NCBI RefSeq assembly: GCF_000003605.2
Contig: NW_003134841.1
Location: forward strand, 98,246-157,718
DNA: 59,473 nucleotides
DNA from: Saccoglossus kowalevskii
Taxonomy: Eukaryota; Hemichordata; Enteropneusta; Harrimaniidae
Direction of reading: 5' to 3'
Shown: one piece after another, positions 49,300 through 59,473 of the stretch
Layout: every line of letters starts with the position of its first letter
Position numbering within the stretch: position 1 is the first letter of the stretch
Made by a program: the position numbers and the translations under genes
Notes under the pieces: generated by a model
What the model was told of the DNA's origin: nothing
The model's input: only the letters and a program-made list of their open reading frames with translations
Database searches by the model: none

Positions 49300-50860
49300 C
49301 ATAATTTGGACAGATTTCCTATTTCTAGCAACCATCTAATAACAGCAGCAGGACAACATTGCCCAATCTAAATCAGTTACATAATCAGAGCTATGTTTCT
49401 TGGTCACCTTGGGGAGCAATTATACTCATCCGGCAACTCAATTTGGTAAACACAAATTTACTACAATCAATTCTAGAAATATCACTGAGAGTGCATGTTC
49501 ACCTACTTGAACTCACATAATCCCAATTGGTATGCTCTCAAAATGGCAACAAGCAGCAATTGACCTTATAGACAACAGAGTTGGAAAGCGAGTTGGAAAG
49601 CGTGATAACAAGCAGACTATTTCCCAAATGTCCACAGCAGCACGTCTAAATCACTCAAAGAATATGTAACTATATTCCACAGTTGGTATTCTAATTTCGG
49701 ATGGATTTGTTCTTTCATCATCCAAAATGAATAAGAGGTATATATTCTTAACCCAGGTTAACAGAACAGGCAACGGATCATTCATTATTGATTGTGCGGT
49801 AATATTAGATGAAGTTGTGACACAAAATACCAAAAAGGGGGCAGAACAATACAGTGCCGAATTTCCAATAGCAAAGGGAAAACAGAGGACATTGCATGAT
49901 TCCCAATCAATCTAAATCTATACTTAGAAAATGACTATTTCAGAATGGCAATACTGATAGACATTATCGCTTATCCATTGGATCATTTAGAATCCTTAGA
50001 TTTACAGAATGTTTATCTACACATACCAATACATTCTTCATCATCTAAGTAGTTCTAGTACATGTTTGTTTCTATCTCGACTACTGCACCAATAGTTTTC
50101 ATTAAAGTATTACATGTAGTAGTGACTGCATTGACCAAAGATTCACATGGGAATGGGACACATACAGTAGAAGGATTAATCGAACCGTGTTCAGAGCATT
50201 GCACAGAAATTTCAATTGAAATGGAGTACTCCTTTCAATTAGATAATGGAAATTGTATGAGTGTTATTATCTCTGAGAAAGCTAGTTCCGCATGGCTCTT
50301 TGCATACATCTGAGACCAGTTCGGAGAGCATTACCAGACACACTAGCTCGTTGTAGATGCAAACTTCTTTTTTTTTATTTAACATAACAGTTTTACTGAA
50401 GAAGAATTTTTAGGATGCTCTTCATTGCAGGGCTGTGGTATACCGATATAGACCCAACAAGTCCATCCAGACTGACGATTACATCATCACGGATGTGCCG
50501 AGGACAGTGTGTAGGTGTATTGATACGAGAGCCCAGAGGTTCAAATGCCACAATTAGTGTTCCAGCACTTTTTAAACAGCATTACAACAACATAACAACA
50601 CCTCAATAATGGGAGGAAATAACGCTTAGCAATCTAATGTTGAAAATACTTCAGTGGTGCTAGGCCAATCAATTTACATTAATGGTCGAACACTTGAAGG
50701 GTTAACTAAACACATTAGCAGACGCTCTGTCATTTAGAGGCGTTATGATGATACGCAAAAGCTCCAGAAAGAGATATAACACTGATAGCACCCAATTGGC
50801 CGAATAGGGCAGAATTTACATTGTTCCTCGGTCTCCTGTTAGATCACCCTTAGATTTGTC
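49300..50860 (+). mobile_element. Decayed DIRS-like (tyrosine-recombinase class) retrotransposon fossil
   Basis: Short plus-strand stretches between about 49,690 and 50,860 recall the reverse transcriptase core of DIRS/Ngaro elements (a region like the family's DAYFHIPIHP motif), then RNase H-like and post-RNase H portions in the expected order. I see no recombinase part and no terminal repeats, so the limits are approximate. The copy is broken in many places (ten or more) and looks old. Confidence 0.55.
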
Positions 50861-51808
50861 GTCAGAACCAACATTATTGACCTAGTAACCGGAAGTCGTT
50901 GCAAACAAATCCAGCCTTCTAATTGCTCATGCAACTCAGCCACGCGAAGCGGTTTTTCTAAGCCAGTCGCGAATTGTTGATTTTGTCTGTGTATGGTTCC
51001 ATGACTGCATATCAATAAGTAGCTGCAAGTGTGCACTTGTGTAGGACACTATCCAACAGTCGGTAGATTGCAATACATTGTGCATTAAAGTTAATAAAAC
51101 TTAAAAGATATAAAAGTTTTTATATTTTATAAGGCTTTACATACAATCATTACCGAACCATTATTCATCACCGAACATGGCGTTAACTCAAAAATGACAA
51201 GTTGCTATCCAACGTTAAAAATGCTTTCCATCGACCTATTCACATAAACGTCTATAATTTATAACACACATAATGCAAATTACATACATTCATTCATTCT
51301 GATTAATATATAATAAGTATTTCAATGCAGAATGTTTAAGTTTAAGTGTATTTGAAAAAATAATTTGAGTTTTCTGTTACTATTAAAATGCGTATTTGTT
51401 TGATTTTAACGCCATGACTGGGGACAGACAGAGACTCAAAGAATTTCACATTTTGCATTGCCTTTTGGAGTAAATTGCTGATTTATGTGATATTTATACC
51501 TGCTTCTTATCCATTAATATATCACCTTGCCCGTATTGTATAAAGCGCTGTGTTATTTGGTTGAATGACTTATTTATTTGTTTATGATATTATATTGCTG
51601 GACATTGCCTTCAGGAACAACAATTAATTTGTAGGGTCGGTTATAACTAATTACTATGATGAGCCTAAAATTTCGAAATAGTTAATATGCAAAACCTAAT
51701 TCTCAATTTCTCGAAAACATCTCGTGGTAATTGAGAGACAAATTGAGACTCGCGGCCTCACTGATGACGCAACGAATTCATACTAAAACAAGAAGCCTCT
51801 CGGTTGTG
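50861..51808. other. Non-coding DNA downstream of the retrotransposon fossil
   Basis: AT-rich; may include more of the decayed element at its left edge. Nothing else recognised. Confidence 0.45.
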
Positions 51809-52196
51809 ATAGCTCCGCTGTTAGCAATGCACATTTCAATTAAAGAACTGAAGCTTGTCAATTAGAAAATGAACAATAGATATAGTATCAAAGCAATCGA
51901 AAATGTCACTTTTTATCAAAAATGACAAAAATATTCATCAAAATTAGAGAATTGGAGATACAATCACGAAATGAGGCACCTATATGTATAGTATCAAAGC
52001 AATCAGACACGCGGTTTTCAAAAAAGAAGTCGATAATATCACTTTTTACCAAAAATTACAAAAAGGTACAAAAAGGTTTTTCAAGAAGAGGTCGAAAAAG
52101 TAAAACATTGACACGGACGACGGACGCCGACGGACGACAACGGCAGACAATCCATCATATGATAAGCTCCGCTCGACAAAGTCGACAACGGAGCTA
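51809..52196. repeat. Interspersed repeat bounded by inverted TAGCTCCGYTGT
   Basis: TAGCTCCGCTGTTAGC near 51809 is mirrored by AACGGAGCTA near 52186. The interior has a near-duplicate block (TATAGTATCAAAGCAATC at about 51880 and 51988, then TCACTTTTTAYCAAAAAT) and a GAC-rich tract (ACGGACGACGGACGCCGACG) of a style common in dispersed repeats of marine invertebrates. No frame of note. Confidence 0.5.
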
Positions 52197-53406
52197 ATAA
52201 AGCATAATCAATATTTTGCTAAAATATAGTAATGGACGATTGATTATTTTAGGTAGCTGATGTAGCTGTTGGACACGTTTGGAAACCAATCACTACATTT
52301 GATAGCAAATCCAGAATCAAATTGCTATGTTTCCTGCCAGCTAGGAATACTTCCGATCAAAATATAATCACGCATAAAGGTGAGCTGTTGTCACGTAGCG
52401 CCTGAATTTCATTCTTATTCGCCTCAACACTCTCACCTAATAATGTGATGATAGGGTCAAGGATTCGCCCTGATTCCGACTTCCTCAAGCAATATAATAC
52501 CAGATAAATCATTATTTTGTTCATATTCAAGTGTCATATTATTCCGTGTTCTTTCTGACAACTATATGAGTATGTGAATGATAAAGGAGCGGACTGTTGT
52601 ATTTAATTTAAATAAATGCCTATACTATAGTTTGCCGCCACTTATCGCAATTCAATTGAAGCTGTTTAAGACACTGTTTTTCTTTTTTATTGATTTTTTC
52701 CGCTTTGCCTGGGAAACATGTGCCTTTCTGTCAGTTACAAACGAAAGTCCCGGTGACCGTATTCATGTTGCTAGCGGCAATTCATGGCGATCTCGTCAAT
52801 CGGTGCGTGGAAGTAGCCAGAGAAGCCATATAATGACTCTATATAAAGGGTAATCATCTCCTCGAGGTACACTACGCTGTTGTTGGAAACGGGGATTACA
52901 GATGGGTGTTATATTCCTCTCATGACGGAGGCCCATATATGGAATTGCCACGAGAATTACAGTGACAATCTTTGTCAACTTGAGGGTAAAACACATCGAA
53001 TTATATGCAGTGTGTAATACAAAACCTAGATGGAGACCACAAAGTGTTCGCCCACGGCTACGTCCCTATGTTTTGGTGCAGACATTTAGTCAACATTCTT
53101 TACGGCATAACGTATCAATTTAGAAACGCTCTCTCGAAACTGTAGAGTACGATTTAGTTATTGTGCATGTAAGAACGGGTTGTGTCTGTGTGTTCGTTAT
53201 TGAGTCAATCACATAAGGCCGACACATGAATAATGTATTAGTAACAATGTCTGGTGTTGACAAAGGTCTTTTAAAAATACCACCATGTACTGCCCTCCAT
53301 GCAATAACACTGGGAGCAGAAGCGTAATGAAAATGGCACAGAGGAATTATATTAAATCTTCTGTAGCCTACCATGTACACTTTTGCCTCTTGTTTTTGCA
53401 TGACCC
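52197..53406. other. Intergenic DNA, nothing recognised
   Basis: Frames up to about 121 codons on the minus strand near 53.3 kb overlap the tandem duplication and show no known domain. Confidence 0.5.
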
Positions 53407-53507
53407 AAGGCATTGCTACTTTCAAGTAAAAGCAAAATGAAATTATAATTACGTACGAGGCATTGTTACTTTCAAGTAAAAGCAAAATAGAATTATAATT
53501 ACGTACA
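53407..53507. repeat. 51-bp tandem duplication
   Basis: AGGCATTGCTACTTTCAAGT... at 53407 repeats as AGGCATTGTTACTTTCAAGT... at 53458, each running to ATTATAATTACGTAC with only a few differences. Confidence 0.9.
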
Positions 53508-54861
53508 ATGTTTCACTCGAGATGGAACGAATTTGGACTGATAATTAGAGTAGGTTATCACGGCGGAGCGTGGCATGCAGCAGAAACGCCTACGAGCAAC
53601 ATTATAAAGCGAAACAGTATATACATATATTTTGACAATAGACACAGTGGATTGAATAAAAGTTAAATAAACGTAACATTGAGGGTTACTTGTATATGAC
53701 AATGCAAGTAACGTGATATTGCAAGTGATTATAGAATGACGTCAATAGAGAACATGCAATATTGTCTGTATTTATTGATTTTTTATCGGGGAGGAATCTT
53801 TTTCACAGAGAGTGTGCATATTGCTTTTCAAGATGGATACATGGTTACCATGGATACATTTTTACAAATTTCCCACCATGTAAATCTCGCCATTCTCAAA
53901 TAGAGGCATGTTGTGTTCACAGTTAAATTTGAACAACACCCACGTTAAGTTTATCTGTCTGAATGAAACGTGTTCCAGTCGAATGACGAAACAAATTACT
54001 TCAGGTAACAACTAAAGATGGTGTCTTTATTTATCTCCCCTTGAATAGATATATCCCGCTGAGGTTCCGACTAGGGGAGCTTCCAATGTGTGTGTGTGCC
54101 ACCATGAAAACCGTGGTATATTTTCATATTTGGTATGTGATCTTGCAAGATTTTAAAATTACGAACAACAGATTTTGAAAAGTTAAGGTGTTTTCCTAAT
54201 TCTATTGTAAAATAAATTCACTAGTTTGTCGGTTGATATGTATAATATTGGCAGTTAGCATGTAATGCTTTGATGACTGTCACGTGGTGTGTCATTCTGT
54301 CAAATAGAGCTACTTATCGCTATTTCTTTGTACATTGTAGTTTTTTTAATTTAACTGTTATTTTGTAACTCCAGGAAAAAATAATTAGGCATACAAAATC
54401 GTATAAAACTGATATTGATTGCCATGCATTGCAATAAGATTCGCTCAACGTTTCTATTAAATAAGTTGGCTTAACCTACCTAATTAAGCCAGCTGAGAAG
54501 GTTCAGCTAGTTTAAAGAATTTTAAAAATGCTTTTTTTCTGCTTTCTATTTACACAAAATTATTACTGGGTAGATAAATAAACACCCGAAAGATCACTTA
54601 AGGAAAGTACAGATGATGTATATTCCACCACGGTTAGTAACCGTGATTCCACATCGAAAGGGTTTCGATCGTTAATAAATGCGTAAATGCATGTTACATA
54701 AACATGTTAAGACGAAATCACTATGACGACCCAGACAGCGAGATGGATTATTCAAGCGGATTAATTTTGCAAGTAATACGAATAGTCTTAGAACTATAGA
54801 AATATATTTGCCTATTAGATATAATTTCGCAGTTTACGTTGACTTCTAATGACACCTACAT
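53508..54861. other. Intergenic DNA, nothing recognised
   Basis: AT-rich, with scattered short words such as ATGGATACATGGTTACCATG near 53832 but no gene or repeat family. Confidence 0.5.
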
Positions 54862-55010
54862 ACCGAACAAATAATAGTACTCGTGGTATACCGACGTACT
54901 CATCATATCGACTTGTATTAGTACGCGTGGTATATAGACCCATAATTTCACTATATCGACTACTATAGCTCGCATTATAGATCGACGTTCTCACCATATT
55001 GACTAGAACT
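54862..55010. repeat. Degenerate tandem repeat, about three units of 50-60 bp
   Basis: TCATCATATCGACTTGTATT...ACGCGTGGTATATAGACC, then TTCACTATATCGACTACTAT...CATTATAGATCGACG, then TCACCATATTGACTAG. Units are visibly related but diverged. Confidence 0.6.
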
Positions 55011-58000
55011 TCTCTAGTGTATTCGATTATAGTAACAATCGTTAAGGGTTGGGCGTTCCTTATTCAGGGGACCCACTCCTGTTTTCAGGAAGCCTGGGGG
55101 CATTATGGGAGATCTCAAAATACTAGAATATCGCGGTTATCTCATCGTTGAGAATAGAAATACGTTTCCCCCACTTTCTATATTACTACCAAGGATTTAC
55201 AGTCACACGCGTACAAAAGCTTAACAAATATGACTGACGTCAACTGAGATGTTTTGACATTATCGCTACTAATCAGAGTGCCTCAGCAAGCCGCGTTCGT
55301 TGAAATATCGTCCATATAATAACTGATGCGGTTGTAGCTCAAAATTGCACCAAGGTCGAGGCGTGCCAGCATGTCAGGTCAAGGACATAGAAATAACGCT
55401 TGCTATTATAGGTACACGCCAAGAATAAATGCACACATAATCCCACATATAATGGTGGATACTAGTAATTAGTTGCCAACAAAAATAATAAGTTGATATT
55501 CTTAATTCATGCGTTTTGTGGAATATCAATAAATACTATTTACAATGTAAATCACGTTCTTTCCTGTATCTTTATGTTTTTTGCTTTTTTAAGAGTAATG
55601 GTAGCATCAATTCGTACATAAATCGACAGATGGACACATTTTCGAAACAATAAAAAAACAATCGACCATGTGACGTATGTCGTCATGGTAGCTGGTAAAA
55701 AACAACGACGCTTTGATTTAGGGTTGATATCCACGATAAAAGAAAACCATTATAATATGGGCCATGATATGATACCAATCTAATATCACATAATCGACTT
55801 GGAGATACCCCGGCATCCTTAATCAGGCGTTTTAAATATTAAAATGAGTTGTTTAATACCATGTTTGTTTTTATTTCATTCGCGTGCAACATTTTTATCT
55901 GTCATTTTTGAGACGCTTGGGTGAACTATATTGACCTACAATTGATGTAAATGTTTCGGTGAGACTCGCTCTAATCCACTTGGAATGCTCGGTCTGGCTT
56001 CGGAATTCACTGTAGATATTAAATATTCAATATACGAAACAACTAACGTGTGATTATGTCAAGCGTTCAAACTATTTGACAAAATGGTCCATTACAACAA
56101 TCTCTAAGCAGACCATGTTGTGTACACAAAGAACAGAATATATCTGTTTTCCACATCTTTCCGTACTGTACATTGTAATAAACAACAACAGCACCTACCG
56201 TGGTTTGATTTACCAGATGCGAGGCGCTGACCTGAGATATGTGTACCAGTCATTTTTCGTTCATCTTATAACTGTACCAGTACAGCCATTAATGCCGGTC
56301 ACTGCCAATACGCGCCCATGTCGTTCAGCTTTCATTTACCTCCATGCACGATGCGTGTAGATGTCAAAAGAGCAGTGGCGTATTAAAATATCACAAATGT
56401 CACATATACTTCGTTGCTAGGCGACGCCGCGGTCGTGCGGTGTTCAACTTAAAGCTACTCAGGCTGTAGAATCATCGGTAGATATTTTTAGACGTCTGAT
56501 GGTAACGAAATTATAAAAAAACATCCTCTTTGTGGGTACACTGGCGTGGTTCTGTTGCGTTTGGTATTGCGATCAAGTACACTATCAGACCATCACGAGA
56601 ATGATCTCTTCTGGCGAATGGCGTTTACCTACCACTTGGGGATCACATGACGGCAGAACTCCCTAACTCGTTAAAAAACGCGTTGCCAAAGACGTGATTT
56701 AACTCATTGTCGTGTTCAATGGAGTGTATATAATTTAATATCACAAGATCTAGCATAGCATATGCATGTCAATATCACAACACCACGTGTGAGTCTCCAT
56801 TTACATGGATGTCGCTTACCATATACCGGATTAAATTTGTTGTCGCCGGTTTAATTCATTCTCGGATCAATATTTTTCCGCATTATTACCGTCCTTGGCT
56901 ATCATGATCGCGTCTTGGAGACTGCAGCTGCTGCGTTGTCTGTAGACATAAATACAATTTCAGGACAATCTGTCAACAGTTATGATTACGATCATTTCAA
57001 TACAATGTGAAAAGTCAGACGCACACAGGGGTTTCGCGTATGTCATCTCGCTGCGTGTTGATTTGTTGCCAGGTTTTAAAATATAGTCCCTGTTCTGGAA
57101 ATTTCTTAGTTATTAGTGTAATGTGAAATGTATTAGCATTTTGCAAATCGGACAATGTGTACAACTTTGCCTATTTTTGAACATGTTTAAATAATTGTGT
57201 TTGACATTACGTCTTTTTAAAACAGTTGAATACGGTTTATCGTAGAATAAACCATGTTTATGAAGATATTAATTACGTTACGTTACGCAGTACAATATAT
57301 GAGTAATTTAAGATTGACAAATCATTAGCCCTCAAAATAGTTACCGATCGATTTTTTATATTTTTTGCAGTATTTATAACTTTTTCAAAAACAAAAATCA
57401 ATTATACAATCTCTCACTGTCTCAAATTTGAAATAATTACATGCGTATTCGATAATTTTTTGTTTCATCGAACGAATTCTTAGATAATGTGTTTCAAGAC
57501 CTGCGTTTCCAGGCCACAAAATAATCCGATGCAGTCATCAATATACAGTACCCGCCGATATTAAAAAGTACATTTTTAAGTGACATTTTTGACGACATTC
57601 CAAGACAAGGCCGCCATAGAGAACGCCCGCTTGTCGTAAAGTGAAATCTATCAGCGTAGCAACGCACAGTTCGCCGGAAATTTGTGTTTTTGGCCTTGCT
57701 GGGAGGCTTTCTTCAGTGAGTTCACGCTGTTATAAAATGTTACACCAATATTTCGCAGTTCCCAAATGTTTGGTCTAAAACAAATAACGGAGAGACTAAA
57801 CATTTAGTCAATCAAAATGGTGAAAACAAAATATTGTTATGACTCGTTGAATAAAAATATCGAATCCAATTAAATATAAATGCGTATTGCTGAATAGAAA
57901 ACAATGCCCTAATTAAAACGACCCAGTGGGTCGCGACAACATACTATGAACTCACATCATTTAACCTAATTGTAATCCCTCATCCAGTTATGTAGTACGG

Positions 58001-58522
58001 TTAATTTCCGACATAATAGTTGCAGGAAACTATATTTTCTGTTTTAAATCAGCTGCCGTTATACGTTGCATAACCTGGTTTGTGATTCCCTAGAAGTCGT
58101 GTAGATATGAGTTAAAGTGTGCATTTCATACCTTGTAGTTTTAGGATTGGGTCTCAATGTCAATATTTTTGTGTCAAAGATCGTTTGATATTGTTATGCA
58201 GCAATGGTCAACAAGTCTGAAATCCTTGTCTGAGCTTGGCACATATCGCCTCTATAAAATAATCTGGTTTTAGAAAAAATATTTGTCCTTTATTGATGAA
58301 GATTGTTTTAGGAATTCCCTGAGAAGATTTCGTATAGTCACGGTCGCAGATTGCGCATCGAGAGTGGTAGGGCGGGGGAAATATTCCTGGGAAAAGAGAC
58401 TCATATCACCCCAAATCCCATTACCCCCAAAAGTGAATCATGGGAAGAAGCGATGTGCATTGCCGTGTGATAACTGTCATAAAGGTGATTGGCAGGTCAT
58501 ACTTTTGGCCACTTTGGAAGAA
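55011..58522. other. Intergenic DNA, no gene recognised
   Basis: Slightly richer in CpG than the KLHL introns, with only short frames. GTTGCTAGGCGAC at 56413-56425 resembles an RFX X-box, but one match alone is weak. No exon of a known family seen on either strand. Confidence 0.5.
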
Positions 58523-58715
58523 CAATTTGAATCTACCAGATGTGCTTGTGATTTACATTACAAAAGATGTTTACAACTTTGGATAGACAATTGGAATCTA
58601 CCAGGTGTCCTTCTGATTTCCATAGCAAAGGATGTTTCCAAATTCGGAAGGCCAATTGGAATCTACCAGGTGTGCTTGTGATTTACATGACAAAAGATAT
58701 TTATGATCTACTGCT
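58523..58715. repeat. 65-bp tandem repeat, three units
   Basis: CAATTTGAATCTACCAGATG (58523), CAATTGGAATCTACCAGGTG (58588) and CAATTGGAATCTACCAGGTG (58653), each followed by a diverging GTGATTTACAT...AAAAGATRTTT segment. Period exactly 65 bp, so overlapping frames shift between units. Confidence 0.85.
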
Positions 58716-59026
58716 TTACCTACGTGAGACAGCTGCTGGCAAAGACCACATTCTGATTGGTTCATGTGGAAACCCAGGCGGTGTCCCTGAATCTGGGCCA
58801 TTTATGCCTATTGAGTACCATGTGTGTTCCTGCTGCGATGTTATGAGACAAATGATACAGGCTACAATCATCATTCTGTGAGACTTGTATGAACTGCTCT
58901 GCGATCTCCTGCTTCCAGCGGTGCCCTCCAAAATAACAGCGTTCCCCCGCAAGCAAGACTCCTGTATTACTTTGTTGTTGTGTTGCAGATGCCATGACAT
59001 TCGCTCATCTTTACATCCTATATAAC
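58716..59026. other. Unassigned segment with small overlapping minus-strand frames
   Basis: More balanced base composition than its surroundings. Minus-strand frames of 77 and 94 codons overlap here; neither shows a domain I know. A partial or decayed exon is possible. Confidence 0.35.
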
Positions 59027-59473
59027 TTAACCTTTATATGTGGGTGTCGTTGTTTTCACATAAAATGTAAGTTACTTTTATATGTGGGTATCATTAGTTT
59101 CACTTACAGGTGTAAGTTACCTTTATATGTGGGTATCGTTAGTTTCACATACAGGTGTAAGTTACCTTTAGATGTGGGTATCGTTAGTTTCACACACAGG
59201 TATAAGCCACCTTTATATGTGGGTATAGTTAGTTTCACATACAGGTATAAGCTACCTTTATATGTGGGTATCGTTAGTTTCACATACAGGTATAAGTTAC
59301 CTTTATATGTGGATATCGTTAGTTTCACATACAGGTATAAGTTACCTTTAGATGTGGGTATCGTTAGTTTCACATACAGGTAAAAGTTACCTTTAGATGT
59401 GGGTATCGTTAGTTTCACATACAGGTATAAGTTACCTTTATATGTGGATATCGTTAGTTTCACATACAGGTAT
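59027..59473. repeat. 45-bp minisatellite running off the window end
   Basis: About ten units of 45 bp (CCTTTATATGTGGGTATCGT, TAGTTTCACATACAGGT, RTAAGTTA). As 45 is a multiple of 3, both strands are open with 15-residue periodicity (plus YKLPLYVGIVSFTYR, minus KLTIPTYKGNLYLYV). The first two units are the most diverged; later ones are near-identical, as in arrays homogenised by unequal exchange. Confidence 0.93.

Noticed and set aside
56413-56425. RFX X-box-like motif GTTGCTAGGCGAC
   Set aside because: A single 13-bp match in 59 kb with no gene start beside it is not evidence of a promoter.
58283-58681. 132-codon plus-strand frame
   Set aside because: Its second half is the 65-bp tandem repeat, whose period is not a multiple of 3; the first half matches nothing known.
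58716-59000. Minus-strand frames of 77 and 94 codons as a secreted peptide gene
   Set aside because: One has a hydrophobic run (MMIVACIICLITS), but it is internal, the two frames overlap and nothing supports one over the other.
59104-59463. Frames of 119 and 129 codons at the window end
   Set aside because: Direct product of a 45-bp tandem repeat that is open on both strands; no non-repeat coding sequence adjoins it.

Overview
The window reads as nuclear DNA of an invertebrate animal, probably a deuterostome. It is AT-rich, has spliced genes with long introns and GT-AG junctions, and is full of short non-autonomous DNA transposons. The two recognisable genes (a KLHL-type BTB-BACK-Kelch protein and a galactose-3-O-sulfotransferase) suit a hemichordate, lancelet or echinoderm. 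The species cannot be fixed from this sequence alone.

Layout. 1-10,424: repeat-rich non-coding DNA, opening with a degenerate modular tandem repeat and ending beside a TTAA-type MITE. 10,425-29,897 (+): one KLHL gene in eight coding exons. All reading phases agree, giving 616 codons (BTB, BACK, six Kelch blades). Intron 6 holds a 26-bp minisatellite that the assembly could not close (874 Ns). 29,898-42,419: intergenic DNA with several MITEs, a 25-bp perfect hairpin, a pair of near-identical TA-flanked elements and a large inverted duplication around 38.3 kb. 42,420-43,874 (-): an intronless-looking Gal3ST-family sulfotransferase with an unusual C-terminal membrane segment and acidic tail. 43,875-59,473: no secure gene. 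This part holds a 50-N gap, more MITEs, a diverged copy of the 39.4-kb repeat interrupted by a MITE, a hAT-like MITE, a decayed DIRS-like retrotransposon, several small tandem repeats, and a 45-bp minisatellite running off the end.

The two genes are convergent and show no sign of acting together. The KLHL protein should be a cytoplasmic CUL3 ubiquitin-ligase adaptor. The sulfotransferase should act in the Golgi on galactose-bearing glycans. I found no CRISPR, operon, rRNA or tRNA that I can support, and nothing I would call a new multi-gene system. The most informative observations are the filled/empty-site pair for the TTAA MITE, the two-membrane-segment sulfotransferase, the 38.3-kb head-to-head duplication and the 36.2-kb hairpin.
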